Below are positions 1 to 11,694 of a DNA stretch of 64,000 nt, one piece after another (within the stretch, counting starts at the first letter, position 1; the number at the start of each line of letters is the position of its first letter). Source of the DNA: Arbacia lixula (lineage: Eukaryota; Echinodermata; Echinoidea; Arbacioida; Arbaciidae). The translations under genes were made by a program, and so were the position numbers. The notes below the pieces were generated by a model, which was given only the letters and a program-made list of their open reading frames with translations, made no database searches and was not told the origin of the DNA. The stretch covers positions 21,816,886 to 21,880,885 of the forward strand of contig OZ022589.1 of NCBI GenBank assembly GCA_963669155.1, read 5' to 3'.

Positions 1-289
1 AAATTCTGATTGGTTACTGGTCGGTCTGTTGAACATAAAGCGCATGCAACAATGATGTTGATTGGTCATTGCCATTTTGCGATTGATCGCAAACCGTAGG
101 GCCCAGGTCTTCACCCCCCTCCTCACAAATCCTGGATCCGCCCCTTACTAGCAAGTTGGACAATTCTTGAAAAAATTAATGTGTTCAAACACATCAGTTA
201 GCATGGACGATCGAGGAGTATTGGACAAATGTGTGACTATTCGATTAAAACAGTATGTTGAGAATTCACTTTACTTGTGATTATATTTC

Positions 290-335
290 GGACACTCTAT
301 TCATGTTTCGGACATTACGTCTCATGTTTCGGACC
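290..335. repeat. Copies of the GTTTCGGAC motif at the GHDC 3' end
   Basis: A 14-base word, GTTTCGGACATTAC (305-318), and a second GTTTCGGAC beginning about 325 overlap and follow the GHDC stop codon. The word differs by one base from the motif repeated in the element at 11695-15553. A third shorter TTTCGGAC lies near 286-293. Nothing else in this stretch is recognised. Confidence 0.6.
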
Positions 336-3300
336 CTCGCCCGAACGTGTTGGACCTGAGCACCGAGTTGTCTAGCATGAGCCGGAGCGTTTGGGGCGTG
401 CGCAGTTTGCGCGGGACCTTGTACTGGTTAGCTGCAGTCGTACTGTTCGTCAGGATAAAGTCATGCAGCCGGCTGAACGTGCCGGGTTTCACGATGTGGA
501 CACTGGGGGTTGCTATGGCACCCTTCTCGCGGTAAGAGTTGTAACAGAAAGAGAGGTGTCGAAGCTTCTCATCAATCTACATGAAAAAAAATAACATGAA
601 AATATGCAATGACAAACCAATTTATTAAAGAAACCCGGAAACAAGATGGAAAGGGTGAAATATTTTACTGTATTATTTTCCAAAACCGTACAACTGATAT
701 TGAAATGAACTAGCCAACGAACAGATAAATTGGGACCCCACCAGGCTATGTTAACATGCGAGGTGGCCCTTCCATATGTGTGCCCCTTACCACCCTGAAA
801 TTAGTTTGGTTGTAATAAAACCAGAAACTAGAAAGTAAAATATAAGTGAAGTTTTGATGAGAATCCATCAAATTATAAGAAAATTACGATTGTTTGAAGT
901 TTTGATTTTGTGACATCGCTTGCGAGATGCTCTCCCATATGTTGTGTATTACTTTTGTCAATGTCGTTTTTCTCCAAATAATATGCATCACCTGTGTATT
1001 TCATCATCACACGTTTCTACACACATACCTCTGAAATACAATTATTCCTTCATCAAAAAATTTCGTGTTTGAAGTTTTACCCCTCCCCCACTATTGCCTA
1101 TCTGATATGCGCCGGGCTAGAATGGGCAAGTTACTGGTCGCGCGAAGGAGACTGACGCCCTCGCATGTCAGCCCGTCAGTAGTTTGCCCAATAGCCCGAC
1201 GCATATCGGATAGGCTGCTCCCCCACCCACTCTACATCTCTCTGTCCTTTTTACCACACGAGCATTTCTCTTCCACAAAAAAATCCCAGCTCTCTCCACA
1301 CATTTCGCAGTTAAACAACACCCCCCCCCCTCCCCCGCCCCCACCCCCATCAAATGTTACCCCGTGAGTTTCACCTCCTCGTTGTACCCAGGAGTAATTT
1401 TCCCTGGAGTGTATTGTGCTAGGGGGTTATTGTCCACATGTAATTGGGGATAGGGCGGGGGAGGGGGGCGGGTCGATCTTTCAAGGGTGATCGTCCTCGT
1501 AGTCTTACCAAATAATACTGCTCGTGTTCGATCTCGTCAAACGACGGTTCTCGATCCAGCTCAACAAAGACGAGGTAATATGGACATATCGACGTATCCC
1601 GGTTATCTGCGTGAGGAAGTGAAAGGTGAAAGGTGAAAGGCGGAGGCAGGTATGATCGATACTCGTGTGCTGAACATGGCACAGTATGCAGAATTAGCAT
1701 CAAAAGCACGTTTAAACTGATGTGCTACGTCACTGCCTCTCACATTATGACAACCGTTTTGAACCAATCACAAGCTTTCTGCTCCCTGGAAATTTTGCGG
1801 CAATGTAACTTGTTTTTATATTTTTATGAAAAATTATTATGAAAAGCTGTAGCATAATCAATGCGAGCGGCAGTTGTATTTCACTTCAGTGTGAACGCGA
1901 CTGTCATCAGAAAAAGCGTGTACGACAGAGCTGGGCCATGTTGCATGTAGGTTTTCAATCATTGTAATTATCCATCAATGATAATTATCATGGTAACAGC
2001 CAATGAGCTCTCATTATTGCACCTGTTGCCATGATAGTTACCATTGACGGTAAGTTAGTATGATTGAAAACCTCGATGCGACATGGCCCAGTGCGTCAGT
2101 TAACCCTTCGTGTGCCATACAGACTGATGGTCTATGGGGTTTATGTGCATTAAAGGTGACAAAATGCACCCATGGCACATACACACTTAAACTGCTTGTC
2201 TAAGTATATGCTTATCATGTCTATGGGGTTTGTATGTATTACTGGGATGAAAATAGCAAATGAAGACTTAACTTCTTTGTTTTTCTTCTCTTTTATAATT
2301 CTGTTTTTATCAGAACAAATTAAAATAAATTACAAGATTTACAAATTATTAAGTGATTGCAAATCACGTTAACTTCTTATGGACCATGTATATATTTGTT
2401 CACTAGGAATACACAGAAATCCCCACCGGAATCAGTTGATTTAACACTCAAAGCGGTTGGTTGATGCGTGTTGGACAAACCTAATTCGGCGAGAAGCGAA
2501 CTTTCGGCCACGGCGTAATCTAGAAGTTGTACCCCGGGCCACTGGCCGACTGCAGTAGTCATAGCCGCCTGCACTGTCTTCTGATCAACTTTCTCTCCGA
2601 CGGCGTTCAACATCTGACCGGATCTTTGAGAGAAGAGAATGATATATCAATTACAATGAAACATCTGGTATCAATTTCAATGTGAAACCATTTGGAACAA
2701 TTTGAAACATTTCTTCCCTCAAAATCAAATTTTCCATACAAACAAAACAAACTCCAATTATATTTACAATTATGATATTTCAATAACAATAGTATAACAG
2801 TATTTCAACGAAAGTATATAGGAAAAGGACATGAACAGAAAAACATAAAAGAGAAAGAAAGGCCGGCTATTACCTGAACAACTTGGGTCTTGAAGGTGTA
2901 ATTACATGACAGCGAGTGAGGGTAAAGAAGGATTGGGACAGTGGAGATAGGTGTCGTATGTGTGAAATATGATAATAACTCAACATATTATATAACGCAT
3001 AACAAACAAGAAGTTTCTCTAATCGATCAACATCAAACGTCACAGACATTTCCTAAATTAATCAATTAGGTAACCATAGTAATGGCTGTCTGACATTGTC
3101 ATAGTTCCTTACCTGTACATGAACTCAACTACAGGAGTGCTAAGATGGAAGCGTGTTACTCTGATGACGTCACCATACCGGAAGCGATATATCCCGAAGA
3201 TTTGCGAGATGACGATCTCGTAGATGCCGCCGATTTTGAGTTCGTCGATGAAAAGAATCTCAGGGTCTTCATTGTCCCTTGAGGAAAGGCAAGATGAATA

Positions 3301-4112
3301 CAAAAAACCCATTAATATTGCAAGCGTATGTATTCAATGTATTCCCAAGTAGTAAACCTGAATACGCGCATATGATTTTATCGTTGGTATCAAAATTCAT
3401 TTTATAATGGCGTCGAAGTTATCATAGCAGCATAGATTCATGATCTACTGTAGGATTTCGTGACGAGGTTGGAAGAAGGCGGAGACGTTTGAAAGGGCTT
3501 AAGGGAGACAGATACGTTTATATTATGTAGTTGCCAAAGAACACGAGGACCCCCCCCCCCCATCTCTCCCCCCCCCCCCTCAATATCACTACTAACTTCC
3601 CATCGTAGGTCTTTATATCAGCCTCTGATCCTGTTTACTCAAAATGCGCCGTAAACAAAATGATTGAGGGATTCTTAAACCAGAAACACACAGCTGTGCT
3701 TTATCTCACACAAACTCAACATCTATCTTGTTTGAACATTTGTGACGTCACCAGATGTGCTAGAAGAAACAGAAGTAGAAGAAAAATGACTAAAAAAGAG
3801 AAAGAAGAAGGACTAAAAAAAAAAAAAAAAAGAAGAAAAAGAAAAACAGGAGAACGATTGGTGTCCATGCTACCACTAGCGCGTAAAAGTCTAACAGACG
3901 ATTAGTGCGCTTTGTCTCGTATGTCTTACATCTGATTCTCGGCGATGAACTCGAAGACAGTGTACCCGGGGACGAAGACGAACTCGTCTTTGCCTGAGGT
4001 CGGCCATAGGTTGATGCCCATCATTCCCTCAGTGGCGCCCAGGCCGGGGGCGAACATGGTCACGCCTGTGGGTGGGAGGAGAGCCACGCAGGGTGATTAA
4101 GAGCTAGAAGAC

Positions 4113-4195
<83 letters not shown>

Positions 4196-4204
4196 GTGTG
4201 TGTA

Positions 4205-4236
<32 letters not shown>

Positions 4237-6716
4237 TAAGTGTGTCTGTGTGTGTGTTTGTGTGTGTCTGTGTGTGTGTGTTTCTTGTGTGTATGTGTGT
4301 GAAGGTGTGAGGGAGAGTGAGCGTGAGTGTGTTCGTGTATACAATGTATGTCTGTGTGTGTGTGTGTGTGTGTGCATATTACAAATACATACATAATAGT
4401 GCCATTCTCATTGGGCTTAAAAATCGAGATGTTAGAAAAATTAGGGAAGTTAGGGTGAAAGCTGCCTAGCGACCGTACCAAAAAATCGAATGGTCCTATT
4501 GTCCCCTTACTTCTCGATATTTCTAATATCGCGATATCTTAAACCCAATGAAAATGGCACTATTGTTTTGCTTTCAATCTTTCACACCGTACAACTACCA
4601 GACACGGTGTTGTTAATCATTAATGAGCAGATCGACATTCCACAATGGAATGTTGCCAAATTGTTGATTCGATCTCATCCCCTGATTATGTGCAGTGTTT
4701 ATTATTGTAAAGTATGAATGAAGGTCGTCTCCCATGATCACTTTAGAACAGGTATAGACAAAAAGTATCAGTGTGTACCTTTTGCGTACGTGTTCAGCAA
4801 GACGCCTCTCAAACCTGCGCTGTCCACAGCATTGATATACTGTAGATGCGGCCATACCCGCTGAATGATCCCGTCGAATCCCTTCTCGAACTCCCGCCGT
4901 AGCTCCCTCGCTCGCTCGGGGTCCCCTCCGCCCAGCGCCGCCGTCAACCGCTTCTGAACGCCGGTATCGAGGTTGAGGTACGTCACTGAGCCCTTCTCGA
5001 TGTCGTCGACTACGTCTCGCCAGCAGTGCTCCAGCTGCCGCATCGCCGACATCAGGTTGGAGGTGAAGTTGGCCTGGATGCCGCCGAGGTTGCGGTCGCG
5101 GAGACCGAAGAGGAGGTGGACGTAGGTGGCCTCAAAGGGGCGGCGGATGAAGAAGCCATCGCCGGGCGTCGAGAGCAGGACGAGGAACTTCCTCATCCAA
5201 GGTGCGATCAGGGACGCTGGGCCCATGAGGATGCCACCGTCGGTATGCCTGCGTAGCAGCATGTGGTAGCGCGAAACATGGTCATCAAAGTACTATCTTG
5301 GTTCTAGAACGAGTACCATCCAGAACGACATGCCCAAGGACGAAACTAGTGTTATGCTTAAAATTATCTCACTGAAAGTGAACTCATGTTTTGACTGGAG
5401 ATTCGACTTAACTCCTTTACAATGCATTACTGTGATTTCTAATTCAGTCAGTTTAGTCAGTTTAGTCAGTTCAGTCAGTTTTAGTAAGTTTTGAGAACAC
5501 CAGGTGACTTAGCTAACACACCACAGTCCGAGACAAAATGATATGCTTCATAATCATCTAATACTGAGAGAATCCAGGTTGGGAGCAGGCTGAGGGGGGT
5601 CGTGTTGGAGGTTGGGGGGAGGGGGGGGGGGGGTTCCGGGGAGGAGTAATGTTCATTTCAGTGATAAAAGTCCTCAGGAGGAATGGGGTGGGGGTGGGGG
5701 TGATAATCATGATAATAATCAAAAGGCTACCTAATCTTCGGAGCGGTGTACAACCACATATCCTGCTGGAGACAGCTCCGAGCCTTGAAGTTCTTGAAGG
5801 CGACGCTCCACCCCAAGCCGTAGAAGACCGTGTAGGCGCGCGTCAAGAACGTCTTGAGGTACGGCCACATCTTGGACCTTCCGGTCGTACCGGAAGTCAG
5901 CGCGAACCTGACGGGCGCCTCTGCCGTGAGGACGTTGCTCTCGCCCACGGCCATCCGGTCGATGTAAGAGCGGTAGTGTTCGTAGCCCGTCAGCGGGTGC
6001 TTTGTCCTCAGGTCCGCCAGCGATCCGATCTCCTTCGAGAACAAGATTTCAGGGGTGGTATTCAGAAAACGAACCTAAGTCCCTATAACTATGATTGGGC
6101 TATTGACGCAGTTTTTGACTTAAGTCAGTTTTCAAAAGACTCACTGATTATGCTTAGACAGTTTGTGACGAAATCTTTCTCAGAATACTTGCCAGAGGCA
6201 CAATACAATTCTAAATGTAATACAGCAATCTTAAAGGGGATATTCAGTCACCAATATGTTGCTCCTGTGACATCACGTCCTCATGACCGAGTTGCCATTT
6301 GCCTCCCCCAAATACGAATGTTCGTATTAATCAAACATCAAGTTGAAGAATTTATAAGTTTTAAGTTGAAATAAAAAAAACATTGTGCCCTTGTTTTTTC
6401 ATCCATCTGTCTACACACCTTGAGCTTAAACTGACGACCATACACGGTGTCCTTATTTCTGCCGATGATCTCCCGTAGATACTCCTCCTGTGCCCGCCGC
6501 GGGTCTCTCCACGCCGCGTTGTAGTCGCCCATTCTGAGCGCGTTCCGCAGCAGCGTCATACTAATGAGCACGTAGTGAGCCAGAGCCGTCGGCAAGCTGT
6601 GCCCGTCGGAGATGCGCAGGGTTGACATGCGCAAGGACGCTAGGGATAGGAGTAGACCCAGGAGGCCTACCAGCCCTGCAGATCCCGGGATGGAGAGAGG
6701 AGCGAGAAAGAGGGAG

Positions 6717-6771
<55 letters not shown>

Positions 6772-9700
6772 GAGAGAGAGGGGGGAGAGGGTGGGAGGAG
6801 AGAGAGACAGAGGTAGAGAGTGCGGGGAGGGGGAGGAAGAGACAGAGATAGAGAGGGAGGAGGAGGAGGAGGAGGAGTAGGAGGAGAGAGAGAGAGATTA
6901 TATCCGTATAGGCATAGCCATATTTAAAGATGAGTAAACTGATGAATTATATTCAGTGTTCAAAACCACTGAAAAATCAAGTCGAAAAGATTGATTTGTC
7001 CGTACATTATTTTGTAGCAACGACTAATATCGTATAGGCCCGAACAGAATCTAGCAGTTATACCTAAATTCCTTTTTTATGACCAGTCAGATGTTTGGAT
7101 CGGCGCACCTGTCCAAGGAATGTCAAATGTCAATTTTTGTGACGTCACATGGGAGGTGCTCTTCCATAATTGCTCTCAATATAAGTACATAAATTGCTCT
7201 TTTTCTGTTTTGACAACCGAATGTATTTTTTCGTACAAGTTTGTGGGTAAAAACGTATTTCTAACGATGTATCAAATGCACAGGTAAAAGGATGCACATT
7301 TTCAAAAAAAATTGTACACAACATACATAACATGTACATAACATAATGACGTCACACAATCAAACTTTAAAAGATCCTAACTTTCTTATCCTTTGGCAGA
7401 TTTTCACCAAACTTTCACTCGTACATTTCTTTCATGTGTCATTTTTTTTTTAATGAAATTAAATTTTTAATTTCAGGGTGAACTATCCCGTTAAATTGCC
7501 CTATTACTGTACCCTTGTCATAGTAAGTTGTTGTATTCGTCTTTATTGGTCTCAAATCATTCATATACATCGAAACATACAATACACAGAACGTAATAAA
7601 CACAATAAAGATGGAAAATATAACATAAGTAGATATATAGCTTAAAGGTAAAGTAAGTTTAGAACGCCCAGGTCCTTGGCATGGAACGTATAAAATACTA
7701 AATGCCAGTGGCAGGGCTCAGAAATAAGGATGCAGGTGAGATAGGAAGAAAGGGCAACAGAAAGCGGAGGAAGTTGCACAAGAAGGAAGACAATCTTTGT
7801 TTGCGATATACAAGATATTAATTTAAGGGTCACTAGTTTACGACAGTGCACATAAATTTGCATCGACACTGGCGTTAATAAGATCGTATTTGTTTTTACA
7901 TGTATAATCGTTTTTACGTTCTTATAAATACTATACAGGTTTAAGTACAAAATTCACTTAACGAAACATTAAATTTATTACATATTTAACAACAAAAGGA
8001 AAATGTTATGGGCTTACTTTATAGGTTCATTTCAATCTCACATTATTATAATGGTTTATGCAGGAGCCTTAAAGGAATTGCACGTCAAAATAAATGCATT
8101 GTTATTGACAAAATCTGCAAAGTTAAGATTTCATTCATATTAAATAAACAATCTTATTCCAACAATCTATCAGAAGGTAATAACAAAATGAGCTTGGTGT
8201 TTAGATAAAAACGCAAAGAATTAATTCATAATTTCATGAAGAGGTAATTTGGATTACCTAGGATCAATATCCCTATTCATTGTACGAGATTCAAAGTAAA
8301 GTGATAATCTTTATATGAACTACCAAAATACAAAATATATGGAGATCGCGTTGTAATTTTCAATATTTCTAATTTCACTAGCTTGGGGTATTGCAACAAT
8401 GCTAACACGACATGTATATAGAATATAAATGCCTTAAACCAAGCATGCCTGCAATCAGTTGCCAAAATAAAACGCCCCCCCCCCCCCTCCCCCGCAGTTT
8501 GGGAATCTTACATATTTACACATTCATATACTGGGGTGTGTGCCACACAAGTTCCTTCCTACTATAAAAAATAACGTATGATCCCATAAGTGCAGATTTG
8601 GCCACAGTATCTCTAAGTTCCGAGTATTTGACTTTGATATTGCACAGTCCCATGATCAATTTCAGTCTAGATTTGTTGTCTGGCGTGATCAACCCTCTTG
8701 ATCCAATTTCAAGACAGACCAGTCTTGGTCGCCACCCAACAGTTTGAAGATCGTGAATGAGACCTGCATATCGGTCTTCTTTCCTTGTGTGTGCGTCACA
8801 AATATTGGTCTCAAAAGGGACAGTGAGTTCAATAACTATCACTTCTTTCTTTTTCTGGTCAAAATAACAAATGTCCGGTCTTTGCTCAGTTGGGAGGATA
8901 GATGGGGGTATGGTGCCACCATTGACGTTCTCACCCTCCAGATCAGCATAAACTTGACAGTTTTTGTCTACAATATTTGCTTTGATGCGTAGTAGTATGG
9001 CTTGGAGGATATTGTTATGTCTCCATGCGTAACGGTCAAGCATATGCTGACAATTATTAAGCACATGATGGAGAGTGCCGGTGACGTTGCACAGACTGCA
9101 TTTGTCGCTCAATCTCTTACCCCAACGATAGAGATTTTTGTTTGAGGGGAGACTATCAATGGAGGCATTTACAGCAAATTTCATAACTCCTTGAGGCAAA
9201 TTGTACTTAATAGATTTCCAAGATAGGTCAGTGTCTTCATTATATAGAATTTTTAGAAATTCTCCCTGTACCAACAGTGGTTCTATGACCGCTTTCCACT
9301 TTTCATGATTTTCCTCAATGAGCGTCATTTTAATAGACTGTTTCGTTTCCTTCCATGTATTACGTTTACTCTTTTCATATACAGCATGTGCATCGCTAAT
9401 AGTTGATGACTTTCGATTCCAATTTCCCTCCCTAACCAAACGAGTATCCAAAGCATGGTTAACTAACCCGTCTCCTTTCATCTTAGATCTCCCGTAGGCA
9501 AGGGAATGGCAAATTTTGTACAGCCCGGAAATATTTGGTATATTCAATCCCTTGTGAGCATGAAGCAAGGCTATATTTGCGCCTTGCTTAGGTATCTTTG
9601 ACCACTTTTTCAGGTACCTGTCTAACAGCATATCTAAAGATTTTAGGTGAGTAGCATGTAAGTCATTTACCGTTAATGCGTATCGAAGAGAAGGCAATGA

Positions 9701-10341
9701 GTAATCTGTGCATATTCTTAGTTTGTATTCATCTCTAATATTCACCTTATCAATATTCCCCAAGACAGATTGTATTTTGTCTTTCAAATAGTCATAAACT
9801 TCCGCTGGCTTTTGTCTGAATGTTACCAATGAACCAAGAAACTTAACAGATCCTTCATGTTGGACAGATTGGATGGTGTCGTTGTCCACTTTAAACTCAA
9901 TTTGTGATGGTTTCCCTGTTAAAAATGACAAGGATCGACATTTACTCGGTTTCAGACAAAGGTTCATACTTTTTAGTAGTCCATTGATTTCTTGGATGAG
10001 TTTTTGATGATGTCTCTTATTCGCTGTGATTAAGTTAAAGTCATCTGCGAATGGTGTCGTAATGATCTTTTGACCATTTGATTGTAAAAAGTGTGTAAAC
10101 TACGAAAAGAAACATATTAAGATAAAACCCCAAATCTTCGTTAACGCATTTCTTGCCACTAGTACATAGTACATGAAATATAAAAAGGAGTTGATTGCGA
10201 GTTCTTACCTGACGCCGCGCGTAGACCGAGTCGGCTACACGGGCTGACTGGATAAAGACAGTAACGAATACCATGGATTCCGATGATCAAGGAAATAAAA
10301 GCAAGAATTAGAAGTCTATTCTTGATAGGGCGGCGAGCCAT
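322..10341 (-). CDS. GHDC: GH3 domain-containing protein, nine exons
   Basis: Animal member of the GH3 family of acyl-adenylate-forming enzymes; the animal substrate is not established. Exons, in transcript order: 10209-10341, 6419-6675, 5731-6032, 4779-5248, 3930-4065, 3113-3277, 2481-2623, 1509-1606, 322-576. All junctions are GT-AG and all phases join, giving 652 residues. The N-terminus (about residues 8-24) is hydrophobic, with a second hydrophobic stretch near 46-60, so it is probably secreted or ER-membrane bound. The adenylation loop TSGTTGRSK lies at about 176-184, and YRFRYGDVIRV at about 463-473 is the GH3 YRxGD motif. AVGQWPGVQLLD and PYYLVFVELD match the C-terminal domain of vertebrate GHDC. 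The first ATG sits directly before the hydrophobic segment. Intron 1 carries an R2-type LINE fragment. The 3' end lies in repeated motif sequence, so the last eight or so residues are less certain. Confidence 0.92.
1097..1214. mobile_element. Small palindromic element (MITE-like)
   Basis: The left arm CCTATCTGATATGCG and the right end reverse-complement CCTATCCGATATGCG begin a 118-base imperfect palindrome; the arms stay similar for about 40 bases (CGGGCTA, TGGGCAA). It lies in the last GHDC intron. It has no coding capacity. Confidence 0.65.
1932..2091. mobile_element. MITE family GGGCCATGTTGCAT, copy 1
   Basis: The ends are inverted: TGGGCCATGTTGCAT on the left and ATGCGACATGGCCCA on the right. 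The interior holds a paired GGTAAC/GTTACC. Related copies occur at 46883-47047 and 48896-49053. It lies in GHDC intron 7. Confidence 0.7.
2100..2175. repeat. Dispersed repeat beginning TTAACCCTT
   Basis: The stretch TTAACCCTTCGTGTGCC followed by a GGTGACAAAATGC core is similar to 44322-44384, in which the same words appear in the same order. Both copies lie in introns. The right-hand limit is not clear. Confidence 0.45.
4114..4378. repeat. (TG)n microsatellite
   Basis: About 260 bases of TG repeat with interruptions, in GHDC intron 4, about 50 bases upstream of exon 5 in the sense of the gene (CA on the sense strand). The reading frames across it are low-complexity artefacts. Confidence 0.95.
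4395..4564. mobile_element. Small palindromic element (MITE-like)
   Basis: Inverted ends AATAGTGCCATTCTCATTGG and AATAGTGCCATTTTCATTGG (right end shown as reverse complement) with arms similar over about 55 bases. It lies in GHDC intron 4 directly after the TG microsatellite. Confidence 0.7.
5443..5490. repeat. Short tandem repeat, TCAGTTTAG unit
   Basis: About five imperfect copies of a nine- to ten-base unit (TCAGTTTAG) in GHDC intron 3. Confidence 0.7.
6717..6897. repeat. (GA)n microsatellite before GHDC exon 2
   Basis: GA-rich tract on the plus strand, which is CT on the sense strand of GHDC. It ends about 40 bases upstream of the acceptor of exon 2 (6675), so it extends the polypyrimidine tract of that intron. 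Confidence 0.9.
8516..10099 (-). mobile_element. R2-type LINE fragment: RT end, zinc knuckle, restriction-like endonuclease
   Basis: An open frame of about 528 codons runs from 10099 to the stop at 8516; the first methionine is at 9967. It begins near the reverse transcriptase FADD box (about 10040-10051), runs through the thumb region, then a C-x2-C-x7-H-x4-C knuckle (CSLCNVTGTLHHVLNNC, near 9055-9105), then a PD-ExK type nuclease (RPDICYFD followed by VIVIELTVPFE, near 8830-8880). That order is the C-terminal half of LINEs with a restriction-like endonuclease (R2, NeSL and relatives). The N-terminal domains and most RT motifs are absent, so this is a 5'-truncated insertion. The frame is open, so it is fairly young. 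It lies in GHDC intron 1 in the same orientation as the gene. Confidence 0.88.
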
Positions 10342-11428
10342 CTTTGTATATAAACGAGATTCAGCAAGAAAAATAAATTTGACAGCAATCCGTTCCCTGT
10401 CTGATTATCACGCTCTTGCTTCAGTGGCTGGGGTTTCTCTCTGCAGCTCGAGCAAGGATGCTCTCTCGAGTGTCTCTACGAACTGAACGAAATACGAACT
10501 GAATCGCTACTGCCTAAATTGAGATTAAACACCATCATAGTGACAAGGGTCTAATCGTTAAAATACATTTTATGAACATGTCGCGGACAAAAGAATCTAC
10601 ACGAATCTTGTCGGAACAAATACTTTTTAGAAGATTACCTCCTGATTAGATTGATAAAATGTTTATTATCGGGTACATTTTGTTAGTTTGTTTGTTCTGC
10701 TGGTCGGTAAACGCTAGATCGGAAACACGCGCGAAAATTGTTAGCGCAACGAATTCTTCTTCTTCTTCTTCTTCTTTTTTTGTTACTAGTGTGCGCTTTG
10801 TTTTAAGCCGCTTAACAAGATTTGTTTGGGATCAAGGCCACGTTTTGTGAAAGATACTACATTGGTATTTTGGTTTAACAGACACGACCTAATGACCCGG
10901 TCATCCGGCACAGGACCATGGGGGTAGTTGATGTGTATGGAAACTAGGGAAATAAAAAAAATAAAACATTTACGCCCTAAGTTTAGGAAGATCTTAATTA
11001 GTAATGAAACGATGTTTTGGAAAATGAAATAGAAAACCTAATCACATGACACAGATAGATAATTGGACTCTTTACGTATTCTGATCAACTCAGACAAAAG
11101 TCAACAAACATCAACGATGACATTTCCATTAATTAGCAGAACGTGTCATTTGCTGGTGCATGAGTGCAATTCTCCTCCTGTAAGATTGAATATTTCAAAC
11201 TGCAGGAAGATGTTTATTTTCTTTGGTAGGATTTGCGTATATGCTGGGGATAATCAAAGCACATTGGTAACTCAAATTTGAGTTATCTCTTACTTGCTTC
11301 ATTTTGTCAACAGAGGGCAGCTAGATCAGTTGGATAGACTATGCTAGTCATAATTTCTACAAGATAGAACAAGAAAGAGATAGAAAGAACAGAAGAGACA
11401 AACTTCTTCCTCTTCCTTCAGGATACGT
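10342..11428. other. Intergenic region, GHDC side
   Basis: Upstream of the GHDC start codon toward RBM48. I see no gene. The short frames here have no recognisable motif. The stretch presumably contains the GHDC promoter, but no clear core element was identified. Confidence 0.5.
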
Positions 11429-11610
11429 AAATAGATATAGATAGGCATATTGATAGAAAGATGAATAGATGGAAATATAGAGAGATAGATAAATAGAAAG
11501 ATAGATAGATATTTAAATAGATAGAGAGAGAAAAAAAAATATAGATAGATAGATAGATATACAGACAGATAGATAGATAAACATACATATGAAAATAAAT
11601 AGAAGGACAA

Positions 11611-11669
<59 letters not shown>

Positions 11670-11694
11670 TATATATAAATGGATAGATAGATAG
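11429..11694. repeat. (GATA)n microsatellite, left part
   Basis: Imperfect then perfect GATA repeats. The array stops exactly where the terminal inverted repeat of the 3.86 kb element begins and resumes at 15554, so it was probably one array before the insertion. Confidence 0.92.

Noticed and set aside
4060-4481. His/Thr-rich and Cys/Val-rich frames
   Set aside because: Direct translation of the TG microsatellite.
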